A stretch of DNA of 64,000 nt from Phialocephala subalpina (lineage: Eukaryota; Ascomycota; Leotiomycetes; Helotiales; Mollisiaceae), in contig FJOG01000012.1 of the NCBI GenBank assembly GCA_900073065.1, forward strand, positions 233,126 through 297,125, read 5' to 3'. The first letter of the stretch is position 1. Each line of letters begins with the position of its first letter. The translations under genes and the position numbers were made by a program. Below the pieces are notes generated by a model. The model saw only the letters and a list, made by a program, of their open reading frames with translations, was not told the origin of the DNA and did not search any database. Positions 35,154 to 46,800 of the stretch are shown piece by piece.

Positions 35154-36466
35154 CTACGTACTCTTCCCTTTAATCTCAACTCTCGTCTTCACAACATCGA
35201 ACGTCTCCTCGGTCACCGGCTCCCCTGTAACCTCAAATCTCTGTGTCTTTACAATGCCGAATATCTCCTCTGTACTGTCACTCGGATCATCGCCGCGTCT
35301 CCTCTGCATCCTCATTCCACTGCTCATCATGACTCTATTGTCACCGACCGATTCTGCCGTCCCTAATGATCCATCACCAATCTCTGTGACTAGTACCCTC
35401 CTTGTTAATGTATATAGTATCGTATCAACCAAGCCACAAGACGTCATGAGTGTCGCGGTAGCACAGAAATAATTCAGAGATACCTCCCGGCCACTCCAGA
35501 GAGCGAGACGTCCGGCAGGGAGAGGAAGGGAGAAAGCGACGTAGGCAATAGGATAGAACACCATGGAGCGTGCTGCGCGGCCGATTTTTCTGGAACTGGG
35601 GGATCGAGAGGCGGGTTCTACCTGGTTCGCGTGACGGCGGAGATAGAAGAAGACAATGGTGTAGATGACTACGGTACCGAATTGAGCAAGCAGGATCCAC
35701 ATATAATGGAGCAAGACGCGCTGCAATTTATATTGTTAGCGAGTTATTCAGCGGAAGATGGTGAGCTCCTGTGATTACGCAAAAAAAAGGTGGGGTGGGG
35801 GGAGGAGGAGGAGCGGGCTACCTCAAGCCGGTAGTTTTCGTTTATCCAACACTGTTTTTTTTTGTCAGTAGGGCGTCGAGAAGTTGTCGGAAGGGGAGAT
35901 CCTACCCAAGCACCGGTGCTCACAAAGTAAGTACTCTTGTGAGAAATGGGCCCAATGACTGCCAACACAAGGATGAATATCCATATCGACACGATGCAGG
36001 AAGTGAAGGCGAAATAGCCAAGTTTCCGCCCAGTGACAGAATACCACGTATGTAACCCAATAGCCAACACCCAGATTCCACTCCCTACATCACCAACCTG
36101 AACCATCCATCCTTGAATAAAGCATGCTGCCGTAGGAGCCAAAATGGCATTCTTCGATATCCAATGAAAGCTGAGGAGGAAGGCAATAGACTGTTGGAAA
36201 TCGGCGAGCAGGAGATTGTAGATCAATAGCAGGTATTGGTTGTATCCAGGGAAAGTTCGATAGTACTTCTTCCAGGCGATCATGCGGTGGGTAATGAAGC
36301 AGAGGAGACCGAATGTACTCATGAAAGAGAATAGACCCATGATAGCGACTGGCAAAAGGGTGTTTCCGAGATGATCCGGCAGCGGATTGACGCTGAAAGG
36401 GGAGGGAAATAAGCCATTGGCGTCCTCGGTGACACGAGATACGAGAGAATGCGACGGTGTTGGCAT
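35154..36466 (-). CDS. seven-transmembrane receptor (fungal GPCR)
   Basis: The exons are 36466-35906, 35851-35822 and 35720-35154, giving 385 residues. The middle exon is only 30 bp (encoding CWINENYRLE) and sits in the extracellular loop before helix 5. There is a 20-residue Ser/Thr-rich N-terminus. Helices are visible at LPVAIMGLFSFMSTFGLLCF, YLLLIYNLLLADFQQSIAF, a third containing CFIQGWMVQVGDVGSGIWVLAIGLHT, then FTSCIVSIWIFILVLAVIG, YMWILLAQFGTVVIYTIVFFYL, a sixth after MVFYPIAYVAF and a seventh near TLMTSCGLVDTILYTLT. The cytoplasmic tail is charged. It resembles the cAMP-receptor/glucose-receptor-like class of fungal GPCRs, and the ligand is unknown. The start was chosen at MPTPSHS; the frame extends upstream without coding character. 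Confidence 0.8.
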
Positions 36467-39400
36467 GACGTGCCTTGCCTTGGGAGGCCTTCGAGGATTT
36501 CTGGTTACAGCAAGAGAAAGAGAATTCGAGGTCAAGAACAGGAAGGCGGATGGAAGAAACGAAGAAGTGGACGTAGGGCCAAGAAAGTGATGTATGGCGA
36601 ATTGCTTCGCGTATCTTGGACGGCAGGGTTCTCCGCATGGACTGTATGCCATGGTAATGGTGTCTAAGTTTGGCCTTAGCCCGCCCCGCCTCCGCCACAA
36701 ATCTCGTCCACTTGTCGGATAATTGTGATATGAAACTTAAACGGGCTGCCAAAAAAACCTTGTTCCGTTGATGGGCCAATAAGGCGAGGATTTCAGGTCG
36801 GGGGGGAAGGGGGGGATGATCGGGTCGCCTAGGCTCGACTCAGTTTTGAGACGTCGGGAAGTGTGGCAAGCTGATGTCCCGTGTTTGCGCTGCCGTGATC
36901 CCGCCATGTGGGGCCCACGTGCGCATGAGAGGGAACTCCTGGGAATTCGGGACCGAGTTGCTTAGACTTGAAAGGGTAACAAATCGATTTTGGCTTAATA
37001 ATACTGTGCCCGAAACCTTGTAAAGGGGTCACGACGAACACTAATCTTACACAGAGAAGGTTTAAACTGATAGGTTCCAACGTCACATGATTTTTTGTAG
37101 TGGGGCCGCTACGCTCTATAGGGCTAGTGGCGCCAGCAAGCTTACGGAGGTAGTACTATTAAGACTAAGCACTACTCGAACTTCTCAAAAGTCAGAGACT
37201 AAGCTCCGCTCCCTTTGGGTTTCGGGCTAGGAGTGGCGCCGCGCCCCCCTACAATAAAAAGTTAGAAGTGAGGGCTGTACTGCTTATATAAATAGAGAGA
37301 ATGGAGCAGCACTAGGCCTGATAGAGCGTGAAGAAAAAAGAACTCTCAAGCTATGGGTGCAAAAGGGATGAAGTCTACGGAAGCTGCAGTCTAACGAGTA
37401 AATACAAAAATTTTGCGCTGTGCACGTGACGCCTGAACCATGCCCGCTCTGCTCCACTACAGTATAATTACAATAATACCCTAACCCCTTAGGTATTTAA
37501 TCAGATCCTTTGTAAAACAAAAAACCTTTAAACGCACAAACACTATCAGCTCAACAACCTAACCGCTTGGCTTCTCTTCCACTCATCCAAGATACCTCTG
37601 TAATCACTGCTCTTATACGGCTCAGAGATCTCCCTCCATCCACCCTCTTTCTGTCGATTTGGGAGGCCGTGAAGGATAATGCAGTGGGTTTGAAAGCTTG
37701 GGGAAAAGTGGAGGTGATCGTGCGATCTGCTCTGGCGATGAGAGACTCCCAGCCTTGCGTTTCTTCGTCCTGCGAGTTTGACTTGGACCCACGAGGTAGT
37801 CTGAGCTGCTCTGCGACCTGGTCGCTAAAGAAAGCGTAGATTTTCTTCCACCACGACGCGCTCTCTTTACGTTCTCGTTCTCTGGATGTTCCATCAATCC
37901 CTGCACCAGCTGGGCTGCACCTTACGCTTGGCAAAAGCCACATTTCTCTGTACTAAAGGAGCCAATTGCACTGACATCGGGCGTCATCACGATAAGCTTA
38001 AAAACAGAGTGTGCAATATTGAAAGGACCGAGAAACTTCCTTGTTGTGACAAGTGTGCAAGTACAGTCAGCGAGCATTGACTGTTGACCTAGCTCATTGT
38101 TGATGAAAACAGAGAACGCAAAACTTCAGTACTTGGCAATACCGAGGGCTGGCTGAATATGTTAACCCTAGTAGACGCGCTACAGTTCTTTCTAAAGAGC
38201 GTAGAGGAGAGTCTGATTGCAAGGGTCGGAATTCATGGTCTCGGATCAACGCATGAATCGATGTTCCCTGGTTGTTGCCAGATATCAGCTACAACAGAAC
38301 AATTTACGTCGGTCGTTACTCACTCACCATAGATATCAGGTAAGGGAGGTGGGTCTAACTACTGTGAAGCTTTGAGTTGTTCTGCGAGACTCTGCGCCGC
38401 TCAGGTAAGCTCTGGTGTATGACGGCTCGAGTTGAATGAGCATCGATCAGTTCAAAATCACGATATCTCCTCCCTGTTCCTTGGTTAGTCTGTCTCCACT
38501 GCTAGCAAGCTGCACCTTCTCTAATAGTAGCGGTGGAATACAACCTACCATGTATAGCGAGACAGCAGACTGAGCGCTTGTTACGAAATTGAACAGATGC
38601 TTCGATGGTCATATTCCATTCGTCCGCTTCTTCGTGCTATCATTTTGGTGTCGACATTATGATCACAGGAGATCAGAAGTGCTACTTACATCTGCAACAC
38701 TAACAGGCGGAGCTTCGGTATTGCCAGACGCGTCGGTTTACTTCTTCCGTCGGTATTCTTCGGTCTGGGTGCCTTATGCTCAAGTCAGCATCCAGACAGT
38801 GCATTGGAGGAACTCCAAGCTTACCACCCACCTCGTATCCAATCGACTGCCGTCCGAATCGTGATGCTTGGTGTTCTTCTCTCCTCTCGTTCGCGACGCG
38901 TCTATCACTAAATCAGTATTCTGTACCCACACATTACATCAGGAAGATCATTTCTCACCATCCAAAATGTCGAGAACTGCAACTGCCAATTGCAAGAAAC
39001 ACACCACACACCCAGCCTCACACAAAGATAGTGAGTACGCAGCTTCATGTTGTGTCAAACCCTCTAAAAATCAGACAGAGCTTCCCGCCCAGTTGAACCT
39101 GCCACATACTTTGTACAAGAGAGTAACCAGAAGGATTTGGACCTTGGACCTATCTGAACGTTTCGTGTGAGGAATTATGCATTGACTAGGGTTCGAGGTG
39201 AATCGGGTGAAGAGTAGGCTGTGGGTGGTGAGTGTGTTGAAGGAGAGAAGAAGAGGGGAACGCGAAGGAGATTTTGAAGTGGGAAATTAGGTGTGTACTT
39301 GAGGAAGCTACGTTATGAAGAAGGTGTGAGGAGAAAGAGGTGCAACTGCCAGACCAGAAAGGCAGGGACCACTCAGCGAGCACCGCGATACCTCCATCTG

Positions 39401-40589
39401 CTTGAGCAATTCGAAGAGAACTGCTGCTTTAAAATGGAAAAAGGAATGCAGTTCAAATGAAAAAGGAAACGCTTTCTTCGACGTGTCATAGAAGATATTC
39501 TATTCTCCATGCAAGGGCGACGAGAACATGCTTTTTCGCCGGCTCACTAGGTAGTGAGATGTGGAGCTTGCGAGAGATCCAAAGGCACATGCACCTTGAA
39601 AGCATACCATAACTGCTATTTGCCGTACCACAAGTTCTCGTGGCTACTCTTGTCTGCCGCACCGAGGAGATACCGATATTTGTAGTAAGAGAGAGCGTGG
39701 AGAGGAAAGTGTGATGGACTGACTGCTGAAATTTGACGAAAGAAGAAGGGAAAGGATTCTCAGAGATGTACTTTGGCCAACTCGGTACTCACATATAGTA
39801 TTGAATACTTCTCCATATGGTAAAGGGTCACTTCTGCTGGCCTCGTGCTGATTTGATTGATTTGATTGATGGAAAGAAAATGAGCTCGTGAGGTACGTTT
39901 GACGATTCAGGTGAGACTAAGGTTAATCTTACGGCACGTGACAGCTGCCAAATCCCAAATCTGCCTTGGCGTCCCCCTGCATCACCCATCTTGTCTGATG
40001 TTCTCCAAGTTTGGTCAACCATCTCGCGCCCCTCATCACTTAATCTCTGCCACAACTCACGAGACGACCAATCTAAACATGTGTTCTCAGCCTCAACCCG
40101 CGACACAACCAATCCCCAACTCTTCTTTTCCCCATTCCCAGGTTCACAATCCCAGGCCGTGCGCCAAAGCCTAAATTAAGCACGCTACAGGGCTGTGCTT
40201 CCATTGCGTTGGGCTCTCAAGCGAGATCCTTCACGTCAACAACCCACGATGATTCCTTCGCGCAGCACGAGAAGATTGCAGGACCCCAAGCTACATGGCT
40301 CCAATTGACATGGCTTGTACTCCGCCATTTCCAAGTCTGGCTTGGGACGAGGGGAAAGCAGCTCTGGGATTGGATTGGATAGGAAAGAGAGGTAGGTGAT
40401 GAGCTGGGTACAGTACATATCTAGTGCAATGAGGCTTCAGCCGCTTTCCTCTATCGATTTCACGATATTGTTTGTTCTTATATTCAGCTGGAAGACCTCA
40501 CTTGATCTGCAGAATCTCCTACTTCGACAAGAACAATCAACTTCGAATTTCGACGCGCCAGGTATCAGTATCAAGAGAAGACAGACATT
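36467..40589. other. long gene-poor region with repeat relics
   Basis: Contains a candidate inverted-repeat element (37095-37254), AT-rich sequence around 37400-37560, and a possible gene relic on the minus strand near 37551-37943 in which protein-like text jumps between frames (for example TKKRKAGSLSSPEQ in one frame and EPYKSSDYRGILDEWKRSQ in another). A 68-codon frame at 38967-39170 is probably chance. No intact gene is supported. Confidence 0.4.
37095..37254. repeat. candidate MITE-like element with imperfect terminal inverted repeats
   Basis: The left end reads TTGTAGTGGGGCCGC and the reverse complement of the right end reads TTGTAGGGGGGCGCGG. The segment is 160 bp and also holds two direct copies of a GGGCTAG..TGGCGCC word. 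No coding capacity. Target-site duplications are not clear. Confidence 0.35.
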
Positions 40590-41588
40590 ATGGGTTCCTA
40601 TCACGCACACGCGCCCTGGAGAAAGGCTGTACTCATCCCATTCTGGACCATCCAACTCCTCCTCGAACTCCTGGATCTCGCCCTTCTCGCGCTCGCAGTT
40701 GGCGTAATCGTTACCTGGGTCAAGAACAAGGACGAATGCAGCAGCGATGGGTATGACTGTAATTTGGACTGGGATGATGTTTCAACCGCGGCTAAAATGT
40801 GCCTTTCCCCCTCAAATTCCTCTCCTTCGCAGATGTACTAACTGAAAAACAGAGTCGTGCCGATATGGATGGCGATGTTAGTAATCTGCCTCATCCTCAC
40901 AATCACCGAAATCGTGCTCCTCGCCCGCCATAAACTCAAGCCTAAGACCTTCGTCATATTCAACACTATCAAGACCTTCATCTGGACGGTGATCTTCGCG
41001 CTAGACATCGTCTCCTTCGTGGACTCCAACTCTCGCACCGTCTCATTCGTAGGCTTGATAATTGAAGCCGTGTTATGGTACGTTTTCCCCTCAATGTCTC
41101 AACCTTTGGCGGAGCGGAAATGGCTAACGCATGTCTTTCCCAGGCTCTGCTTCCTCATCCCCCTAATCTACGGCTCAGTAATCTACCACCGCACCCGCCA
41201 CTCCTATGCCCCCGTCACCGACCCCAATAACCCAACCGACAATACCCTCCCCGAATTCAACCTCCCCGCAAACGACCCCTACACCGGCTACTCCGCCAAA
41301 GCGTACGCTTCCACAAATACAGACATCGAGTCTCAATCTCCTTTTCCTACCGACTATAGCCATCCACGAGATACGCGATTTGAGGCGTTGAGGAGAACAA
41401 GTTATGGGGAGGCTTATACGGCGTATGGAGGAGCGAGTGGGGCGAACGAAGGTTACACAGGTCAGGTGCCACCCAGGGGAGCGGGGAGTTTGAGTGCGAG
41501 GGGAAGTCCCGAGATACCACAAGTGTTTGTGCAGCATCATGATGGCGACGTGTTTGAGATGGAAAGTAGTAGGAGGGGTTTAAGATAA
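40590..41588 (+). CDS. four-helix integral membrane protein
   Basis: The exons are 40590-40798, 40853-41077 and 41144-41588, giving 292 residues. The introns are 54 bp (CTAAC branch) and 66 bp. Four hydrophobic segments are seen: LIPFWTIQLLLELLDLALLALAVGVIV, VPIWMAMLVICLILTITEIVLL, a third at NTIKTFIWTVIFALDIVSFV with the following VGLIIEAVLW, and LCFLIPLIYGSVIY. The C-terminal 130 residues are cytoplasmic, Ser/Tyr/Gly-rich and disordered. The topology resembles MARVEL-type fungal membrane proteins, common near eisosomes or septa, but no specific family is recognised. Confidence 0.7.
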
Positions 41589-42541
41589 GTCCTACTATGC
41601 ATGTTTTAAGCGAATTCTGTTTTTGTGGGATGGTACTGTACAAAAAGTTGGAAGGATACGATGTGAGCGAGTGCTTCTGCTTCTACTATATATTTTGGTT
41701 GGCATTTCTGCGTATATTGAGCGAGTATTTGCGTGAGCGATACCAGGCGTTAGACTGGAAGTCTGTAACATTGAAAGCATACTTGAACATCTACCCTAAG
41801 TTTTTATCTTCACCCGGTTTCTTCTTTATCGAACAATCAAGTCTCGATACAATGGTAGTTCGAAATGACCTTCTACAGACATTCTACTCTATTCTTAGCA
41901 CTTATATCTTTCAGACATTTCGGCAATAGCCAGGTCTTTTGACAAGCCTACATTCATCCGATAATAAAGGATGAAACAGTAGCATTACTGCCACTCTTCT
42001 CTTCGCCGACAACTTCGCCACTTTATTGCCATCTCTTATATCACAGTGAATATTTTCTCTACGGCCATTGTGTTACCTAAGCCATTTGGTAGTAAGCTGC
42101 AGTAGCCCTTTCAACCAGCAGAAATTCAAACTCCGAAGTCCCAACATGCTCGACGGTTCTCCCATCTATGGTTTCCTTGAAGAGAAAGATGGTGGGAAGG
42201 TAATAGCGGATTTTATAGCCAAGAGGAATGCAAGTGTGGAGACACCCTCCTTTTTCTTCTTCTGAAAAGCGCAATGCTGCACGAACTTTCACTACCGCCC
42301 CGCTCCGCCCCACCCTGTGTCTTATAAATACATCTCCCGCCCTCTCACCGCCTTTCTTCTCCAGTCACAGATTTTGTCATACACTTCGACCGCACTAGAG
42401 ATCAATTGTCCGGACCAGAATACGTGCTTGTCGTTGCAGGCGAGAGATGACAAGGAAGGTCTTATTGAGAGCAAAGAGTGTTGGTTCGTTGATAGGTGTA
42501 AATGAATGTTGATTGGCGGTAAATGGATGACATGGGATGTG
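41589..42541. other. intergenic region
   Basis: AT-leaning spacer. A TATAAATA at 42323-42330 has no intact gene downstream, because the inverted-repeat element begins about 210 bp later. Confidence 0.35.
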
Positions 42542-43146
42542 TAGGACGCCATTTATCGGACGCCACATCCCATAGAAAAATTATCAAAACCCATGGAAAC
42601 CAATAAAATCGATAGAACGCGTCACGTTCCATGAGTAATTTCCGACGAATTTTTAAAGTTTGTAAAGGCTGATTTAGCGCGAACTTAATAAGGGGGCTAG
42701 ACCTCGCCACCCCCTGTGATAGCTCAAGACTACTACGCTAAACTGGCGAGGTAAAGAAAAGTAATTAATGTTACGTATCTCTTAGAATCTGAGGCACAGA
42801 AAGAAGAGAGAAAAGGGGAGGGAAACCAGCTATGTTATATAACCCGAAACTAGCTGCTTAACTAGTCAAGCCACAACATGGCTATCCGCGGTCACGGTTA
42901 TAATCCACTAGATCTATAACATAATTTGTATTTATTGTATAGAAATATATAATACTTTATAAAGTAATATATAATTCTATAAATTGTATTTAAATCTATA
43001 AAATACCCTATAATTTGATTAGTATATATCTTTATATACTTTAATATTTTATCCACTTAAATTCATAAGAAATCCTTAATGAAATGCATTGTGTTTCATA
43101 GTACAATATTAATCCGATGGAATTAGGTCCGATGAATGGCGTCCTA
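42542..43146. mobile_element. non-autonomous DNA transposon (MITE-like), 605 bp
   Basis: The left end 42542-42561 (TAGGACGCCATTTATCGGAC) and the right end 43127-43146 are inverted repeats matching at 19 of 20 positions. Both ends start with TA, as in Tc1/mariner target sites. The interior has no transposase frame and includes a strongly AT-rich core (42900-43100). Just at the left border, ATGGGATGTG (42532-42541) pairs perfectly with CACATCCCAT (42564-42573), making a hairpin. It is probably mobilised in trans by a related transposase. Confidence 0.7.
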
Positions 43147-43854
43147 TAGATGCGAGTATGTAGTTGAGATGGAATTAGAAGACATCTCGATGCATCATCT
43201 CAGCCTGAATAATGAAAGAAGGTTGTGAAGTCCAAGGTAAGCTCAGTTTGAGGATGCATACATACTCTAGCTCCATTCTCAGAAAACATAAGCAAAGAAT
43301 TGATCCCTGCCTCTTCCCCTCAAGTCAATGTCGCCCGCCACTCCCACCTTCCCTCCCACACCACCAAACCAACCTCCCCCAAAAATATCCCGCCCAACAC
43401 CTCCCGAACCCTCAAAAGATCAAAAATATCACTCCCCCACCGCTATGGAATACCCTTAACGTCGAAAGACGACTATTCCAGTCATCTCAGTGAGATCGTG
43501 TATGTACCATTATTAAGTTAGCGCAGATATCTGACACAGCTACGATTGATGCAGAAGTGTTGGCGGGCTCGCAGGTTGAGGACGATGTGAATAGATATGG
43601 CGCGGGGTAAGATTGGCCGCGGTAGGCTATTACTCTGCAGTGAGCCAATGGCCTTGGTCAGTACGCTGAGCCTGAGCGAAGGAAGAAGAACGTGCCGTGA
43701 AGACTTTGTGCAGTTTGGCGGTGTTTTTTCCAAATAGCAGCGATGCCCCAGACGATTAAGGCTGTACAAAATGTCAGATCTTTGTGATTACCGAGCAGGA
43801 AACGGGTTGCAGGCAGAGTTATATTACTGTAATTAAGTGATCCCTCGTGGAGTT
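43147..43854. other. intergenic region with a repeat copy
   Basis: No gene. Contains a diverged copy (43507-43544) of a motif also present in the 54-56 kb array. Confidence 0.5.
43507..43544. repeat. dispersed repeat copy
   Basis: The segment CCATTATTAAGTTAGCGCAG followed by a TCTGACACAGCTACG-like tail matches 54131-54169 with few changes, and the tail is also found at 55681-55718. It marks a repeat family spread over at least 12 kb. Confidence 0.65.
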
Positions 43855-46800
43855 TCATTTTTTCTCAGTTCTGAAAGGTTTCTGCAGCCTCTTCCAGAAA
43901 CTCTTGGTCTGTTTGGGCATATGAAGTGGAGGAGTATTGGCGGCAGCATTCAGATTCATGGTGGCCATTGAAGCCAGTCGTGAGTCGGAAGGTCTCCCTG
44001 CGCTGCCATCGAAAATGAAAGGCCCTGCATCGTTCCTCGGGGTCATTGGACCCTCTACACCTGCCTCTGCAGCCAAAGACGGCAACTGTGGCCGTGAAGC
44101 CTGTGGATCAGCGTCATTGGAGCTGGATGCAACAGGGCTGGTCGATCTTCTTGAGGTGTCCACTGACCAGCCAGGCTTATAGTGTACCGGCATATCCTCC
44201 TCGGCCAAATTGAAGAGGCCGAGGCTAAAAGAGCTCTCAGAAGCAATTTCTAGAGGTCCGGTGTGCTCTGGTAATGATATTCTGTGTAATTGCGATTGTA
44301 TCGCATCACTAAGGTCGGACATGGGGCTCAAGACAGACAAGTCTGAACCTGAGCGGGTTAAGGGGGTTACTCTTTCCCGCCTTGTACAGTATTTTTGGTC
44401 TTCTGTACATTCTCGGTGGAGCTGTTCAAATCTCTCCACGACCTCAATGCAATCCGCCCTGTTGCGGGGACTCACGCGAAGAAGTCTTGTCTCGATGAAA
44501 TCAAGCAAGTCCAACAGATAGTCAGAGCAATCTTTATGCTGAGATAGCATCTTGATTTCCTACGAAAGAAAACAAATTAGCTTTATATAAAACCAACACT
44601 CGCACGAAAAGGACTTACATCGTAAACAGACCGTTTGAATCTTGCGCTCATTTGTATACGCCCTTGGTTATCCTCCAGCTCACAAAAGTTAAAGAATGCG
44701 TCCTGTCTAATCTCAGAGCTGTCGTCTGCTACTCGTTTCCTGGAAAACTTGTCGACTTCTTCGTGTCCCATAAGGAACCATGTGACAAACTCAAGAACAA
44801 TACATCCCAGCGCCCAAATGTCATATTTTTGTGAGATCATTTTGCTCACATCGTACTCCGGTGCCCTATAAGTGAGTGACAACATGGCCAGATGATTGGG
44901 TTGAGCTTTGGCTGTGGTTGGATGGAACCGAGTTAGACTAAAATCTGAAATTTTCAGAATTCCCATGAGTGAGGTTGTTTCTCTGTCCTGGAAGTCTCTA
45001 AACCAGAGAATATTCTCCGGCCGAAGGTCTCCATGTCTGCCGTACACATAGGCTGAATCTTCTATACCAGGCAAATCGGTAGTCTGAATTATCTTTAGTC
45101 CTTCTGCAATTCCCAGGCATTGATTCGCAAACCACGAGGTAAGGCGATAATAATCTTGCTCGAGATTAGACGGGTAGGGATATCGTTTCCAAAAACCGTG
45201 AAGATTACTATCCGCCCATGGAAATAAAAGGTAATACTGCTCCCGCCAAGAGAAGGTGACAAGAAGCCTGACAAGATGTAGATGACCCCTCGCGCTAAAT
45301 CGCTTTAGATTTGAAATTTCGATATTAAAAGCTTCCGCATTATAATATTTTAGTCGTTTCAGGGCATAACGGGGATTTTCATCTTGTGAAGCCTACTCAA
45401 GTGGTTAGGCAGACCTCTTCGATAGAACATAAGGTATAACAATCAAGATCAAGTCAAGACGTACCCAGATGTTACAGTGAGCAGGATGTATCTTTACTCT
45501 CCATACGTCCCCAGAACCGCGCCACTGCCCCGCCGCATCATCACCATCCTCATCCTCAATGAATGGAAGAATCACACGGTCTGCTAAGTTGTAATGCAGA
45601 ACTTTTTGGTCTTTTGTCGTGCTTAATTGAAAGTAGGGAGCCAGGAGTTTCCACTGCCAATTGTCGAAGGATTCTATTTCATATATTCGCCACTTAGCGA
45701 AGAGCTGGATAGAATGCAAGCCGCCGTCTTCGCCTTTCCGGTTCAATTGAGGAAGTCCTTTACGTGAGCCTTCGGACAACACAAAAGGGAGATCACTATC
45801 ATATAGGTCTTCGTTAATGAAATCCACGATTTGTCCCTCTTTCTGGAGCAAGGAAAGTATAGCGAATAGCCTCCTTCTTGTGGTCTCCTTGCTCGAGGAT
45901 TCCGAACGAAAAAGCCATGCTACCTCCCAGATATGGTCGGTTAGGTAGTCCAGCTGTTCAGGTAGAATAACTGGGAGGTTTGCTAGCTCTAGTCGAACCC
46001 GTTTTCTGGTGACGATTTCCTCCAAAGCATCGAGAGGCAAGAAATTTTCGCGTTCTCTAGAAGTAGATCTAGATCGTTGTAGTGCGGCCCGTATGGACAT
46101 TCCTAAAGATTCTTCATCTTTAGATGAATCGTCTGAATCATTCTCCGCAACTTCCTTCGCCGGTACTGTTGCGCTTGGAACGGAGGTGTCGAATTCATTG
46201 GATTTTGGGACCTCAATAGCATCCGCAAATTCGGCGCCTAAATGAGTTAAGTCGACAGTCAACGGCTGATGCCCACTGCTTGTTCCTACAGTCCTCAACC
46301 GTCGAACCTCTGAGAGATACTTGGCATCACCATGGTCATTGACGACACTACTGTCGCTACTCGGCCGAGATGACACAGAAAACGGGGGGTTCGCGGATTC
46401 CAGCACGTTCTCGGTACCTTTGTCCACTTCTAAAAGCACATTATGATCCCAATTGAGAGTGTGAGGTGTGAGTGGTAGCTGGAGATCGTGTGACGGTGTT
46501 TCTTGGGGATCTACTTGGCTGCCGGCCTGGTCCGCTGGTGTTGCTTGACGGCTAGGTGGATATAGATTCGATGTTCTCGGCTCTCGATGTTCTTCTCTCA
46601 GAGACGCGCTTTCCTTTCTTTGGAACTGCACGAAGTATCTCAATATAGAATCGTCGTCCTCGTCCGGTTGATCCTTTGTCCGCTGCTAAATGCTTTGTTA
46701 GTTCTTCAATCCTCTTCTTGAACGTGAGTTCCTCTGTGGTCAGAGAGGGCACTTACCAGAAAGCTCCACTCGGGAGCGTTATGAGGAGGCTCATTTAAAA

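Noticed and set aside
36090..36779. 229-codon minus frame overlapping the receptor
   Set aside because: Shadow of the receptor coding frame, which contains the transmembrane helices.
41597..41929. 110-codon frame after the four-helix protein
   Set aside because: It begins in the 3' region, is Phe/Tyr-rich in AT-rich DNA, and looks like a chance frame.
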